A stretch of DNA of 64,000 nucleotides from Firmicutes bacterium HGW-Firmicutes-1 (GCA_002841625.1 PHAG01000004.1:1-64000), one strand, 5' to 3'. Numbered from the stretch's first letter, positions 24,886-35,522 are shown. Notes: generated from the letters alone by a model not told the origin. Numbers and translations: made by a program.

Positions 24886-25362
24886 TTATACTTTAATCGG
24901 TTGAGCATACACCTTAACGGCTCCTGATGCTACATCCATCTCTATAGTTCGGCTTATGTTGCCTCCAACCTCAGATAAAAAGTAATTCAACTTCATTTCA
25001 TCTAAAATATTCGTAATGGCTTCTATATTTTTATTGCCAATATTAAATACATCATTTTTTTCAATTGAACTTGCACCTCCAAAGAGACGAATAACTAGTT
25101 CGTGCTTTAAACAACCGAAATCATTCAATATTTTCTGCACAAGATAAGGTAGACCCAAGGTTGCATAATAACCAGCACTAGTTTGTGGACTGTCACTCAT
25201 TTTGTGATCTGGTAATACAATATGAATCATTCCACCAACTTGTCTCAAGGGACTATGGACAGTCACCGCCACACACGACGACAGTGCATAGGTCTTAATG
25301 ACATCTTCCTTGCTTTTTGAAATGGCATATTCGCCAAGACCAATTATGATTTCCATAGGCAT
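24886..25362 (-). CDS. cheD: Chemoreceptor glutamine deamidase CheD
   Basis: 158 residues, normal length. It deamidates glutamines in chemoreceptors and, with CheC, adjusts adaptation in Firmicutes. The catalytic Cys is in YALSSCVAVTVH and the His in GGMIHIVLPDH; the conserved IRLFGGAS follows. Its ATG overlaps the cheB stop (TAATG), so the two are coupled. No cheC is present in this cluster. Confidence 0.93.
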   Translation of the reverse strand: MPMEIIIGLGEYAISKSKEDVIKTYALSSCVAVTVHSPLRQVGGMIHIVLPDHKMSDSPQTSAGYYATLGLPYLVQKILNDFGCLKHELVIRLFGGASSIEKNDVFNIGNKNIEAITNILDEMKLNYFLSEVGGNISRTIEMDVASGAVKVYAQPIKV

Positions 25363-26378
25363 TACTTTAACATATTACAAAGTGTCTCTGGAATATTGTC
25401 CAGAGAAACTTGTTTTTCAACTGCACCAACATCAAAAGCGACTTTTGGCATACCATAAACAACACTAGATTCTTCATCCTGTCCTATCGTCCTTGCTCCT
25501 TTTCGTCTCATAGATAGTAGTCCTTTCGCTCCATCATATCCCATACCTGTAAGAATAATTCCTAAAGCGTTCGTTTTGCACTCTTTTGCAACAGCTTCAA
25601 ATAGGACATCAACTGATGGGCAATGTCCATTAACCCTATCTCCATAAAATACTTCGACCTTGTATCTATCACCAATTTTCTTCACCGCCATATGTTGGTC
25701 TCCTGGAGCTACCAGCACAATACCCGGTTCTAAATAATCTCCCGATGCTGCTTCCTTTACAGAAAAATGAGTTTGATCATTAAGTCTATCTGCAAACATT
25801 TTAGAAAACACCGGCGGGATATGCTGTACAATCAATATGCCAGGCATTTGTGCCGGTAATTGTTTTAAAACCTTGTAAATAGCCTCTGTACCACCTGTAG
25901 ATGCACCAATTGTTATCACCTTATTCATATCCATACTGCCGTTACGTTCTAAACAACCCCGAGAAGAAGATATTGATTTGATTACCTTCGAAGCTGCTGC
26001 TATTTTAATCTTCGTTATTAAATCTTTGATAAATAATTCCACACTTTGTGGAGATTGAACATTTGGTTTTGTCACAAAGTCCACGGCACCTGCATTCATA
26101 GCGTCAAATACAGAATCACTTATAGCACTCACAACTATAACAGGAAGTGGATATTGCGGTAATAAACGCTTAATAAATTCAATTCCATTCATCTTAGGCA
26201 TCTCAACGTCGCAGGTCATTACATCTGGATTATATTCCAATATTTTATCTCTAGCATCAAAAGGGTCAACTGCCTTGGCTACTACCTCTATTGAGGGATC
26301 TGTTGAAATTCCTCTCGACAACACCTCTCTAAACATCAGGCTATCGTCTAAAACAAGCACTCTTATTTTCTTATTCAT
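25362..26378 (-). CDS. cheB: Chemotaxis methylesterase CheB
   Basis: 338 residues. A receiver domain (LVLDDSLMFREVL; VMTCDVEMPKMNG) is linked to a methylesterase domain from about 150. Catalytic Ser lies in IGASTGGTEA, His in IVQHIPPVF, and Asp in LTGMGYDGAKG. It demethylates or deamidates the receptors when phosphorylated by CheA. Downstream of cheR by 38 bases. Confidence 0.95.
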   Translation of the reverse strand: MNKKIRVLVLDDSLMFREVLSRGISTDPSIEVVAKAVDPFDARDKILEYNPDVMTCDVEMPKMNGIEFIKRLLPQYPLPVIVVSAISDSVFDAMNAGAVDFVTKPNVQSPQSVELFIKDLITKIKIAAASKVIKSISSSRGCLERNGSMDMNKVITIGASTGGTEAIYKVLKQLPAQMPGILIVQHIPPVFSKMFADRLNDQTHFSVKEAASGDYLEPGIVLVAPGDQHMAVKKIGDRYKVEVFYGDRVNGHCPSVDVLFEAVAKECKTNALGIILTGMGYDGAKGLLSMRRKGARTIGQDEESSVVYGMPKVAFDVGAVEKQVSLDNIPETLCNMLK

Positions 26379-26416
26379 AGGCTACATCACCTCACTATTG
26401 CTCATTCCATTCTATT

Positions 26417-27232
26417 CTATTCTTTTCTATATACCGCAGGACAAACATACTTAAATTTTGTCGTTTCTCTATTTAATGATTCTGAATGTCCAACAAATAA
26501 ATATCCACCCGGTTCCAGCATATCATAAAACTTCTCTGTTAATATCTCTTTTGTCTTACTATCAAAATATATCATTACATTTCTACAAAAAATGATATGA
26601 AATCTCTTTTTAAATGGAAACACATTCTCCACAAGGTTAAACTTTCTAAATATTACTTCATTTCTGATTTTATCAGTTATGGTTGAATTTTCATTGTCAC
26701 ATTTATTAAAATAAGTATTTTTCCACAGAATTGGTAATGGAGCTATTTTTTCATTACTATATATGCCTTTTTGAGCAGTATCCAAAACACTATTTGAAAT
26801 ATCTGTTGCCAATACTTTTGTATCCCACCACATTTTTTCTGATTTAAAAAACTCATCTATTATCATTGCTAAGGTATATGCTTCTTCTCCTGATGAACAA
26901 GCTGCACACCAAATGCGAAGATCCTTTTCTCTTAAGTTTTTCTTAAAATAAGGTAACACCCGGTCTCTAAAATAGTAAAAGTGCTCTGCTTCTCTCATGA
27001 AATAAGTATGATTCGTTGTTATTTTATCTACTAGTGTAACTACAGCATCCCCACTTTTATCAGATACAACATACTTATAGTACTCAGTAAAGGTATTAAA
27101 TCCCATTTGTGCAACAACATTGTTTAATCTCCCTTGAACAAGCGTTTGCTTTTCGGCCTTTAAATGAATACCATAGTTTTCTTTTATATACTCTGCTAAT
27201 TGTTTAAATTCTTTTTCAGTAATATTCATCAT
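26417..27232 (-). CDS. cheR: Chemotaxis methyltransferase CheR
   Basis: About 271 residues. The N-terminal helical domain is followed by a SAM-binding fold with WCAACSSGEEAYTLAM and FCRNVMIYFDSKTKE. It methylates receptor glutamates. The start at 27232 has AGAGGA 8 bases upstream; the ATG at 27241 would sit on that site. It follows the first receptor gene by about 70 bases, across a hairpin. Confidence 0.94.
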   Translation of the reverse strand: MMNITEKEFKQLAEYIKENYGIHLKAEKQTLVQGRLNNVVAQMGFNTFTEYYKYVVSDKSGDAVVTLVDKITTNHTYFMREAEHFYYFRDRVLPYFKKNLREKDLRIWCAACSSGEEAYTLAMIIDEFFKSEKMWWDTKVLATDISNSVLDTAQKGIYSNEKIAPLPILWKNTYFNKCDNENSTITDKIRNEVIFRKFNLVENVFPFKKRFHIIFCRNVMIYFDSKTKEILTEKFYDMLEPGGYLFVGHSESLNRETTKFKYVCPAVYRKE

Positions 27233-27250
27233 CGTAAACATCCTCTTTTT

Positions 27251-27285
27251 ATATAAGGAGGGTTAAGACAAACCCCTCCTTATTA
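27251..27285. terminator. Hairpin between mcp and cheR
   Basis: AAGGAGGGTT (27255-27264) pairs with AACCCCTCCTT (27271-27281) in the 73-base gap. On the minus strand no clear U run follows (ATATAAAAAG), so it may act as a stabiliser or weak attenuator rather than a full stop. Confidence 0.45.
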
Positions 27286-27305
27286 TGGAGTTCAACACTA
27301 TTCTC

Positions 27306-29480
27306 TTAATACTTTCCAAATTCCTTATCACTTAAAGATATTTTCTTAGAATTTGTTGTTACGGCTACTTCATTATATTCATCCTGATTACCATGATTAT
27401 AATTTTTACTATTCATGCTTTCTAGCATTTTGATAACTTCTGGATTAAGTGATTCTAATCCTTTATAAGAACCGTTACCATTCAATTTCTTTAATTTAAA
27501 TTTTTCTACTTGTTTTTTAAGCATTTCTGCTTGGCCTGAAAGTTCTTCACTTGCTGCTGCTGTTTCTTCAGAGGTCGCTGAGGTCGTCTGCACAACTTCG
27601 GATATTTGCGTAAGCCCTTGATTTACTTGATCAACTCCTAAGGCTTGCTCATTAGATGCTACAGCAATTTGATTCACTAAATTTGCAACCTTAGATATAC
27701 CTTCAACAATGTTTGTTAATGCATTCGCTGTTTGATTTGCAATTTTAGTTCCATCTTCAACCTTTTTAATAGAGCCCTCTATCATCACCGTTGTTTCCTT
27801 CGCAGCGTTAGCAGAACGAGCCGCTAAATTTCTTACCTCCTCTGCAACTACTGCAAAGCCTTTTCCATGTTGTCCAGCTCTTGCTGCTTCTACTGCTGCA
27901 TTAAGGGCAAGTATATTTGTTTGAAAGGCTATTTCATCTATAACCTTAATAATCTTCGAAATATTACTTGAAGATTCATTGATTTCATCCATTGCCTTTA
28001 ACATCTTCTTCATTTGCTCGTTGCCTTCTGATGCGTTTGTTTTGGCTGTTTCAGAAATATCATTCGCTTGATTCGCATTTCCCGCATTTTGTCTTGTTTG
28101 TGAAGCAATTTCTTCCACGGAAGCTGTTAATTCTTCTATGGAGCTTGCTTGCTCTGTTGCGCCTTGAGAGAGAGACATACTAGATACTGATACTTGTCTT
28201 GAGCCAGATGCAACTTGTTCAGAAGCACTATTGATATCTGAGAGCACCTGAGAAAGCGATTCTATTGTTTCATTTAAGGCATTTTTTATATCGGCATGAT
28301 CGCCTTTATAATCACCAGTTACGCTTACTTGGAGATTTCCATTGGACATTTCCTTCAAGACAGCTGCCGCTTCCTGAACAGGTTTTATGATTGCATCTAA
28401 TGTCTGATTTACGCCCTCTATAATATTCTTATATCCACCTTTAAATTTATCTGAATCTCCTCTTGTATTAAGCTTTCCAGCGATGGCTGCTTGAGATAAT
28501 ATATTCGTCTCATCAATCAAAGCTTTTATCGCGTCAATGGTCATCTTTAGCGCTGGAGAGATTTCATCTTTATCATCTTTTTGTACCACTACTGCACTCA
28601 TATCTCCATCTGAGATTTGCTTCATTGTAGCAATGACAATGTTTTGAAGATCATCGGCAAAACCATCCATAGCAATTGCCATTTGTCCAATTTCATCCTT
28701 CGTGTCTATATTCAATCGCAACCCCAAGTGCCCCATGCTCATTTCCTTCATCATGAGAACCGCCTTGTTGATAGGCCTTTTAATGATTGTACTTATAAAT
28801 AATCCCAATAAAATAGAAATAACAATTGCTGCTACAATAACGACTATTAGTATTATATTTGCACGTTCACTAGCTACATTGGCTTCTATTTCTGATTGAT
28901 GAGCTATTTCAATGTTTATATCAACAATTTCGTTCAATACTGCCTCTGCAGCTAGAAACGTTGTTCTCGCATTTAGTGATGCCTGATATTCTTTACCATC
29001 AAGCTCCTTGATTTCTGGACTTTCTAATGTTAATCCGCTTTTCAGAAGCTTATCCTTTTCTTTAGCAAACTCTATAACTATATTATGATCTGACACCCAC
29101 TTATCCCATTTGGGTACAAATTCTTCCCACTTAACTTCTTCTTCTGCAGACATTGGCAGTGGCAAATAAGTTTTCCTTGCCTCATCTGCTCTTATAAATG
29201 CACTTTCAATATATGCATACTGCGCTTTTCTTATATCCTCATTCATCATTTTATTGTTTGTAAGACCTCTTTCACCTACAAGTACAGCAGTTTGCGCTTC
29301 ACTCATAATCAAAAGGCTCTGTATACTTGGCAACCTGACTATAGCAATTTCTTCCTCTGCTTTTTTAATCTCTGACATTCCGCTATATCCTACAATGCCA
29401 ACAATCCCTGCAATCATTGCAACTATGATAAATCCACTAATGAGTTTAGCTCCTACCTTCAAGTTATAATACCATTTCAT
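27306..29480 (-). CDS. Methyl-accepting chemotaxis protein (4HB type, several HAMP units)
   Basis: 724 residues. Membrane helix at 10-30, extracellular four-helix-bundle sensor at about 35-190 ([18 protein letters not shown]), membrane helix at about 205-228, then HAMP and two further HAMP-like units (about 230-410; [37 protein letters not shown]). The cytoplasmic signalling hairpin contains [21 protein letters not shown]. The C-terminal tail ends in [13 protein letters not shown], identical to that of the second receptor. The signal sensed is unknown. It is larger than the other receptor because of the extra HAMP segment. Confidence 0.93.
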   Translation of the reverse strand: MKWYYNLKVGAKLISGFIIVAMIAGIVGIVGYSGMSEIKKAEEEIAIVRLPSIQSLLIMSEAQTAVLVGERGLTNNKMMNEDIRKAQYAYIESAFIRADEARKTYLPLPMSAEEEVKWEEFVPKWDKWVSDHNIVIEFAKEKDKLLKSGLTLESPEIKELDGKEYQASLNARTTFLAAEAVLNEIVDINIEIAHQSEIEANVASERANIILIVVIVAAIVISILLGLFISTIIKRPINKAVLMMKEMSMGHLGLRLNIDTKDEIGQMAIAMDGFADDLQNIVIATMKQISDGDMSAVVVQKDDKDEISPALKMTIDAIKALIDETNILSQAAIAGKLNTRGDSDKFKGGYKNIIEGVNQTLDAIIKPVQEAAAVLKEMSNGNLQVSVTGDYKGDHADIKNALNETIESLSQVLSDINSASEQVASGSRQVSVSSMSLSQGATEQASSIEELTASVEEIASQTRQNAGNANQANDISETAKTNASEGNEQMKKMLKAMDEINESSSNISKIIKVIDEIAFQTNILALNAAVEAARAGQHGKGFAVVAEEVRNLAARSANAAKETTVMIEGSIKKVEDGTKIANQTANALTNIVEGISKVANLVNQIAVASNEQALGVDQVNQGLTQISEVVQTTSATSEETAAASEELSGQAEMLKKQVEKFKLKKLNGNGSYKGLESLNPEVIKMLESMNSKNYNHGNQDEYNEVAVTTNSKKISLSDKEFGKY

Positions 29481-29502
29481 ATTTGTTCCTCCCTAAAATT
29501 GG

Positions 29503-29997
29503 TTATCGGATTTCATGAAGCATTTCAGCATCTTCTTCATTTAATAGTTTCTCACAGTCTAAGATTAACGTTACATCTTTGCCTGTTTTGCCAATACCCT
29601 TAATATACTTCTTACCACCCTTATTGATATCTGGTGGTGAAACAATTTCATCATCGGGAATAGAGATTACTTCTGATACACAGTCAATAATCAATCCAAT
29701 AGATATTTCTTGTATATCTATAACGATGATACATGTTCGATCATTATATTCGATAGAAGGCTTCTTAAATCTTAATCTTATATCCATTACTGGGATTATC
29801 TTTCCTCGTAAATTAATAATTCCTTTTATATACTCAGGAAGCTCTGGCACCTCAGTTATGGGCTGAATACCAACTATTTCAGTAACATACATAATACCAA
29901 TTCCATAGAACTCTTTGCCTAATGAAAAGGTAAGAAACTTACCCTTCTGAGTATCTTCTTCCTCTTCAGATAAATTCTGCACGACAGTCTCCCTCAT
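29503..29997 (-). CDS. cheW: CheW coupling protein 1
   Basis: 164 residues, CheW fold (FLTFSLGKEFYGIGIMYVTEI; IKGIINLRGKIIPVMDIRLRF). It links receptors to CheA. The start follows AAAGGAG. About 75% of the residues are shared with the other CheW at 31828-32325. It lies 22 bases upstream of the first receptor gene. Confidence 0.94.
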   Translation of the reverse strand: MRETVVQNLSEEEEDTQKGKFLTFSLGKEFYGIGIMYVTEIVGIQPITEVPELPEYIKGIINLRGKIIPVMDIRLRFKKPSIEYNDRTCIIVIDIQEISIGLIIDCVSEVISIPDDEIVSPPDINKGGKKYIKGIGKTGKDVTLILDCEKLLNEEDAEMLHEIR

Positions 29998-30042
29998 TTT
30001 TTCAGCTCCTTTAAAGTCTCTTTTTTATTTTACTCCTAGACT

Positions 30043-31809
30043 CTAATACTTACCAAATTCCTTGTCACTTAAAGATATTTTCTTTGGATTTGATGTTGCG
30101 GCTACTTCATCATGTACTTCATTATTTTTATAACTTTGGTTTTTTCCATTCATGCTTTCTAACATTTTGATAACTTCCGGATTAAGCGTTTCTAACCCTT
30201 TATATGTACTATTTACATTTTGTTTTTTTAAACTAAATTTTGAAACTTGATTCTTAAGCATTTCAGCTTGACCTGATAACTCTTCACTCGCTGCAGCTGT
30301 TTCCTCAGAGGTTGCCGAGGTTGTTTGAACAACTTCTGATATTTGAGTTAGCCCTTGATTCACCTGATCAACCCCTAGCGCCTGCTCATTCGAAGCTACT
30401 GCGATTTGGCTTACTAAGGTTGCAACCTTAGTAACACCTTCAACAATGTTATTTAATGCATCTGCCGTTTGATTAGCAATTTTAGTTCCATCTTGAACCT
30501 TTTTAATAGACCCTTCTATCATAGCTGTCGTTTCCTTAGCCGCATTAGCAGAACGAGCTGCTAGATTTCTTACTTCCTCTGCAACAACTGCAAAGCCTTT
30601 ACCATGTTGCCCCGCTCTTGCGGCTTCAACAGCTGCATTAAGTGCAAGTATATTTGTTTGGAAGGCTATTTCATCAATAACCTTGATTATTTTAGAAATG
30701 TTACTTGAAGATTCATTAATCTCATCCATTGCTTTTAGCATTAAGTTCATTTGTTCATTACCATCTGTAGCATTGGTTTTAGCTGTTTCAGAAATATCAT
30801 TAGCTAAATTAGCGTTTTGTGCATTTTGTCTTGTTTGTGAAGCAATTTCTTCTATAGAAGCAGTTAATTCCTCAATGGAACTTGCTTGCTCCGTAGCCCC
30901 TTGGGATAGGGACATACTCGATACTGACACTTGTCTTGATCCCGAAGCTACTTGCTCTGAAGCAGCACTTATATTGGACATTACCTCGTTAATGTTATCT
31001 GTCATTTTAATAAATGCACTACCAAGAACACCTACTTCATCTTTGGAATCAATCACTAAGTTGATGTCTAAATCACCATCTGCCATACGTTTTGCAGCAT
31101 CAACCATTTTGTTGATTGGTTTTTTAATGATTCTCGTAATAAATAAACCTAATAACATCGAAATGATAACACCTGCTAATGAAATACCAATTAATAATGC
31201 TGTTACCCTTTTTATGGCTTCCTCTGCATCCATACTAGCTTGACGAGCTAGCTCTCCATTTATATCATTGACTATGAGTAACGACGTTTCTGCAGGTTTA
31301 AATGCTTCTGCAGAAATCCTATTACTTTCTCTAATATTCTGAAATAGCACTTCTTGATTAGCAGACTTGTTTACAACAGCCTCATCATATTTTCTAGCTA
31401 TCGCCAAAACATTGTTTACTGTTGTTAACCACTCATTCCATAGCGGTACAAATTTGTTCCATTCTTCAGCCTCTTCACTACTTTGTGGTAATGGTTCATA
31501 GACTGCCCAATATTCTTCACTCCTTTTTATAGCATCCTCAATATATTGATATTCTACTTTTCTCTGCTCTGATGTCGTTTCAACATTTCCTAAATTCCTT
31601 AATCCAGCTCTTACCGCAGTTTGTGCTTCGCTCATTATTAGCAATGCATTGATACTAGGTAGTCTTACTTCCGCAACCTCATTCAAGTGCCTGTCAACAG
31701 TATTTATTCCACTATAACCAACAACTCCAATACTTCCTGCTATTAAAGCTACAATCAAAAATCCTAATATCAACTTAACACCAATTTTCATATTTAAGAA
31801 CCATTTCAT
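30043..31809 (-). CDS. Methyl-accepting chemotaxis protein (4HB type, one HAMP)
   Basis: 588 residues. Membrane helix at about 10-30, 4HB sensor at about 35-190 ([18 protein letters not shown]), second membrane helix at about 195-215, one HAMP domain ([18 protein letters not shown]) and a signalling domain almost identical to that of the first receptor ([20 protein letters not shown]). The tail again ends [13 protein letters not shown]. The start at 31809 has AGGAGGG 6 bases upstream. The sensor halves of the two receptors differ clearly, while the signalling halves do not. Confidence 0.93.
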   Translation of the reverse strand: MKWFLNMKIGVKLILGFLIVALIAGSIGVVGYSGINTVDRHLNEVAEVRLPSINALLIMSEAQTAVRAGLRNLGNVETTSEQRKVEYQYIEDAIKRSEEYWAVYEPLPQSSEEAEEWNKFVPLWNEWLTTVNNVLAIARKYDEAVVNKSANQEVLFQNIRESNRISAEAFKPAETSLLIVNDINGELARQASMDAEEAIKRVTALLIGISLAGVIISMLLGLFITRIIKKPINKMVDAAKRMADGDLDINLVIDSKDEVGVLGSAFIKMTDNINEVMSNISAASEQVASGSRQVSVSSMSLSQGATEQASSIEELTASIEEIASQTRQNAQNANLANDISETAKTNATDGNEQMNLMLKAMDEINESSSNISKIIKVIDEIAFQTNILALNAAVEAARAGQHGKGFAVVAEEVRNLAARSANAAKETTAMIEGSIKKVQDGTKIANQTADALNNIVEGVTKVATLVSQIAVASNEQALGVDQVNQGLTQISEVVQTTSATSEETAAASEELSGQAEMLKNQVSKFSLKKQNVNSTYKGLETLNPEVIKMLESMNGKNQSYKNNEVHDEVAATSNPKKISLSDKEFGKY

Positions 31810-31827
31810 ATACAACCCTCCTCATGA

Positions 31828-32325
31828 TTAGTTATCTATTTTTGCTAACACTTCTACTTCTTCCTCGTCTATGAGTTTTTCGCAATCCAAAATTAATGTA
31901 ACTTCACTACCTGTTTTTCCAATTCCTTTTATGTATTTCTTGCCCCCTTTATTAATATCTGGGGGGGGTACAATCTCCTGTTCTGGTATAGAAAGCACTT
32001 CTGCTACAGTATCAACAATCAAACCAATAGATATTTCTAGTATATCAACTACTACTATACAGGTTCTGTCATTGTAATCCATCGGGGGTTTGTTAAATCT
32101 CACCCTCACGTCCATGACGGGAATAATCTTACCACGCAGATTAATAATGCCTTTTATATATTTAGGAAGTTCCGGAACTTCAGTAATCGGTTGTATACCA
32201 ACTATTTCAGTGACATACAGGATTTCAATACCATAAGATTCATTACCTAACGAGAACGTTAGGAATTTGCCTTTTTGGGTATCTTCCTCCTCTTCAAATA
32301 AATCCTGAACCATAGTAGTCTTCAT
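31828..32325 (-). CDS. cheW: CheW coupling protein 2
   Basis: About 165 residues, CheW fold (FLTFSLGNESYGIEILYVTEI; IPVMDVRVRF). The start at 32325 has AAAGGAG 7 bases upstream; the ORF start at 32364 would overlap cheA. It follows cheA directly. Closely related to the other CheW. Confidence 0.94.
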   Translation of the reverse strand: MKTTMVQDLFEEEEDTQKGKFLTFSLGNESYGIEILYVTEIVGIQPITEVPELPKYIKGIINLRGKIIPVMDVRVRFNKPPMDYNDRTCIVVVDILEISIGLIVDTVAEVLSIPEQEIVPPPDINKGGKKYIKGIGKTGSEVTLILDCEKLIDEEEVEVLAKIDN

Positions 32326-32365
32326 GTTTCCATCTCCTTTAATTACGTATTTTTGGTTATCCATA

Positions 32366-34432
32366 TCATTTTAAGTTGGTTAAACCTCCAATATCAAGGA
32401 TTAAACTAATACTTCCATCTCCAAGAAGTGTACAACCACCTAAACCACCTATTACTTTTGTCTTTTTGATATATCCAGGTAATGCTTTAACAACGACCTG
32501 CTGTTGTCCAATGAGCTCATCCGCAAATAAACAACAAGCTTTATCATCTTGTTCAACCATTATTAAAATTCCTTCAGTAAACTCAGTTATTTTAGTAGCT
32601 ACCTTATAATGCTGATGAAGCCTTAGGATAGGATAACACCGTCCTCTAACCATTATCATTTCATTTCCATCAGGATCTGAAATGACATCTCCTTCTTTAG
32701 GACGGAAGGATTCTTTTATTGTGATGATTGGAATCGTATACCTTGAGTTGCCCACCTTAATATTCATTCCATCTATAATTGCTAAGGTGAGTGGTATTTT
32801 CAACGTAATTGTAGTCCCCACCTCTTCTATACTATCTACTGATACAGAACCACCTACTGCCTCAATGTTTTTCGTTACGACGTCCATACCAACGCCTCTA
32901 CCCGAGAATTCAGTTATGTTGTCTTTCGTAGAAAAGCCTGGTAATAAGATTAAGTTGTAAATTTCCTTTTCAGACATTTCACTTTCATTTTTTTCTAATA
33001 TTCCATTTTCTCTTGCTTTACTTAGAATTCGTTCCTTCTTCAAGCCTTTCCCATCATCTTTTATAATTACAAGTACATCACTACCTGAATTCTTAGCCTC
33101 TAAGATGATTCTACCTACTTTTTCTTTGCCTTTTTTTACTCTCTCATCACTTTCTTCAATCCCATGGTCAATCGCATTTCTAATCAAATGCATTAATGGA
33201 TCAGAGATATTCTCAATAATGTTTTTATCAACCTCTGTTTCTTCTCCAATAACATCTAGCTTTACCTCTTTGCCAAGCTTCTTACACATATCTCTCATAA
33301 TACGTTGCATCTTAAGAAATGTTGTTGAAAGAGGTACCATTCTGATTGCCATTACCATATCTTGAAGCTCACTGGTAATTTTGTGTAATTGCCTTGCAGC
33401 CTTTTGGAAGTTTTCAAGCTCTAAATTTTCTACCTCTGGGTTCTGCGTTACCATAGCCTCTGCTATTACCATTTCCCCAACTAAATCCATTAATTTGTCT
33501 AATTTATCAACATTAACACTAATGATTGTTTGGTTACTAGAGCTAGACATTTCTTTAATTATTTGTTCCTTTTGAACTGTGAGCTCTATTTGTGGCACCT
33601 TGATTTCTTTTTTTTCTACTACAGGTTTGTTCGTCGTATTAAATTGTTGAAATTTGTCATTTTTTTCTAGCTGCACCAGATCTAAACTTTTCAGGAAAAT
33701 CGTCTGCATAAAAAACTGATGCATTTCTTCGTAGCTAGCCTCTGTTGAAAAATATATTTCAAAACCATTTTCTCTAATCAATAATACACTATCATCATTT
33801 TCAGATATGTCTTCTGGAATATAGCAAATGTCATTTGCTATATCAATTAGACTGTGAATAACTGTATATGCTCTAATATTTTCCATTTGACAATCTTCTT
33901 TGAAAAATATGATTGCTCTAAACTTATTTCTTAGAGTATCGTCTATCTTTTTATCCGGTGCAATATAGTACTGTTGTTTCTTGGTAGATAAAGGCTTTAC
34001 GATTTCAATCTCAGATGAATTTTCTGACTTAAGAATTAATAAAAACTCTCTAATTTTATCAATTAATTGTTGTGCTTCTCCATCTGGTATATCACCTGCT
34101 TTGATTTTTTCAAGCTCAATCTTAATAAAATCTACGCCTTCTAAAACCAAATCAGATAAAGTAGAATAGTCTACTGATTCAGGCTTTTGCTCTCTGAGAT
34201 AATAGAATAAATCTTCGATAGAATGTGCAAGAGCTCCAATGTTGTTAAAGAGCATCATAGCTGAAGAACCTTTTATCGTATGCATGAATCGAAAAATTTC
34301 ATTAATCGCATCTTTTGAATAAAAATTTGCTTTTTCACATGTGATAATGGCTTGTTCAAGCTGTTCAAGTAATTGAGATGTCTCAAATATATACATTTCT
34401 AACATTGGTTCATTAGAATATTTCTCCGACAA
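32366..34432 (-). CDS. cheA: Chemotaxis histidine kinase CheA
   Basis: 688 residues. HPt domain P1 at about 5-110 with His in MHTIKGSSAMM; a CheY-binding P2-like segment at about 165-260; dimerisation P3 near 305-365; ATP-binding P4 (LIRNAIDHGIEESDE; IIKDDGKGL; GRGVGMDVV); CheW-like P5 from about 545. The start appears to be TTG at 34432, with AAAGGTGG 8 bases upstream. Its substrates here are CheY, CheB and probably the terminal receiver protein. Confidence 0.94.
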   Translation of the reverse strand: MSEKYSNEPMLEMYIFETSQLLEQLEQAIITCEKANFYSKDAINEIFRFMHTIKGSSAMMLFNNIGALAHSIEDLFYYLREQKPESVDYSTLSDLVLEGVDFIKIELEKIKAGDIPDGEAQQLIDKIREFLLILKSENSSEIEIVKPLSTKKQQYYIAPDKKIDDTLRNKFRAIIFFKEDCQMENIRAYTVIHSLIDIANDICYIPEDISENDDSVLLIRENGFEIYFSTEASYEEMHQFFMQTIFLKSLDLVQLEKNDKFQQFNTTNKPVVEKKEIKVPQIELTVQKEQIIKEMSSSSNQTIISVNVDKLDKLMDLVGEMVIAEAMVTQNPEVENLELENFQKAARQLHKITSELQDMVMAIRMVPLSTTFLKMQRIMRDMCKKLGKEVKLDVIGEETEVDKNIIENISDPLMHLIRNAIDHGIEESDERVKKGKEKVGRIILEAKNSGSDVLVIIKDDGKGLKKERILSKARENGILEKNESEMSEKEIYNLILLPGFSTKDNITEFSGRGVGMDVVTKNIEAVGGSVSVDSIEEVGTTITLKIPLTLAIIDGMNIKVGNSRYTIPIITIKESFRPKEGDVISDPDGNEMIMVRGRCYPILRLHQHYKVATKITEFTEGILIMVEQDDKACCLFADELIGQQQVVVKALPGYIKKTKVIGGLGGCTLLGDGSISLILDIGGLTNLK

Positions 34433-34463
34433 TTTTCATACCACCTTTCGTACTTAACTTACT

Positions 34464-34826
34464 CTACATTCCTGCAATTTGTTTCAGTGTTTGAACCACA
34501 TGATCTTCCTTAAACGGCTTTACTATAAACGTTTTAGCACCACTTATAATTGCTTCCTTTACCAAACATTCTTGACCCATTGCTGATACCATAACAACCT
34601 TTGCATTAGGATCTTGTTTCCTGATTGCTTTTAGTGCTTCAATTCCAGTCAAATTAGGCATTGTAATATCCATTGTTACAATGTCTGGTTTGCAAACTAC
34701 ATACTGTTTAATTGCTTCCACTCCATCCGCTGCTTCCCCAACAACCTCAAAACCATTACTTTCAAGCATCATTTTAATTGATAGACGCATAAAGGCCGCA
34801 TCATCAACGATTAATACTGTTGCCAT
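34464..34826 (-). CDS. cheY: Chemotaxis response regulator CheY
   Basis: 120 residues, receiver only: VLIVDDAAFMR, VTMDITMPNLTG, VMVSAMGQ, VKPFKEDHV. The length and features match CheY, which binds the flagellar switch when phosphorylated. It lies 31 bases upstream of cheA, just after the TetR gene. The ribosome site is AAAGGAG. Confidence 0.92.
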   Translation of the reverse strand: MATVLIVDDAAFMRLSIKMMLESNGFEVVGEAADGVEAIKQYVVCKPDIVTMDITMPNLTGIEALKAIRKQDPNAKVVMVSAMGQECLVKEAIISGAKTFIVKPFKEDHVVQTLKQIAGM

Positions 34827-34861
34827 TTTCCCATCACTCCTTTGATTTTTTTAGTATCCTA

Positions 34862-35446
34862 TTAATATAAAGCTTCTAAAATCATTTGTGTTGCTTGCAG
34901 ACTATTTTTCTTAAGTGAAAACTCATAATTGTCAACTCTCCACCTTAAGCAAATACCTTGTAACGTTCCAAAGATTATATCAGCTAAAGTAACCTTATCT
35001 ACATCTTTTTTTATGTCCCCGTTAAACTGTCCTTGTTCAATGATCTTAGTCAAAAACTCTAATCGATTATTTAAAATACTTTTCACTATTTCCTCTAGTT
35101 CTGGATTATATCTCATTTCATCCAGTGCCTGTGCTATAGATGTTATTGCGGGATAGTTTTGATAATAGGTTGTATATATATCCACAAAGTTGAGGATTGC
35201 CTCCTTTGATTCTAGCTTTTCAATTTTTGTTGAGCTAAAAATATCATCATCATATTTTGAAAAATATTCAAGGACGGCAATCATTAAATCTTTCTTTTTT
35301 GAAAAATGTTTAAATATAGCACCCTCTGATATGCCTTCTCTTCTTGCAACCTCTCTTGTGGATAAGGCTTGCACTCCATACTCATTCATAACATCTATTG
35401 TTGTTAATACTATACTTTCTCTTCTATGGATTACTCCTAATCCCAT
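34862..35446 (-). CDS. TetR-family transcriptional regulator
   Basis: 194 residues. The N-terminal helix-turn-helix (about 10-55: TTIDVMNEYGVQALSTREVA and ISEGAIFKHFSKKKDLM) is followed by a helical ligand-binding domain. It has its own promoter and an 8-bp palindromic operator between promoter and gene, so autoregulation is likely. Only 35 bases and no terminator separate it from cheY, so it heads the chemosensory operon and may control it. The ligand is unknown. Confidence 0.88.
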   Translation of the reverse strand: MGLGVIHRRESIVLTTIDVMNEYGVQALSTREVARREGISEGAIFKHFSKKKDLMIAVLEYFSKYDDDIFSSTKIEKLESKEAILNFVDIYTTYYQNYPAITSIAQALDEMRYNPELEEIVKSILNNRLEFLTKIIEQGQFNGDIKKDVDKVTLADIIFGTLQGICLRWRVDNYEFSLKKNSLQATQMILEALY

Positions 35447-35462
35447 TTATACACCTCTAAAC

Positions 35463-35482
35463 GTAAGTAACCATTTACTTAC
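35463..35482. promoter_or_regulatory. TetR-type operator
   Basis: GTAAGTAA (35463-35470), spacer CCAT, TTACTTAC (35475-35482): a perfect dyad just downstream of the predicted transcription start and 17 bases before the TetR start codon. Confidence 0.65.
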
Positions 35483-35492
35483 TTTTCTAAGT

Positions 35493-35522
35493 ATTATAAC
35501 GTTCAAAGTCGTTTAGTGTCAA
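35493..35522 (-). promoter_or_regulatory. Promoter of the tetR-chemotaxis operon
   Basis: Minus strand TTGACA, 18 bases, TATAAT, predicted start near 35486, next to the operator. Confidence 0.75.
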
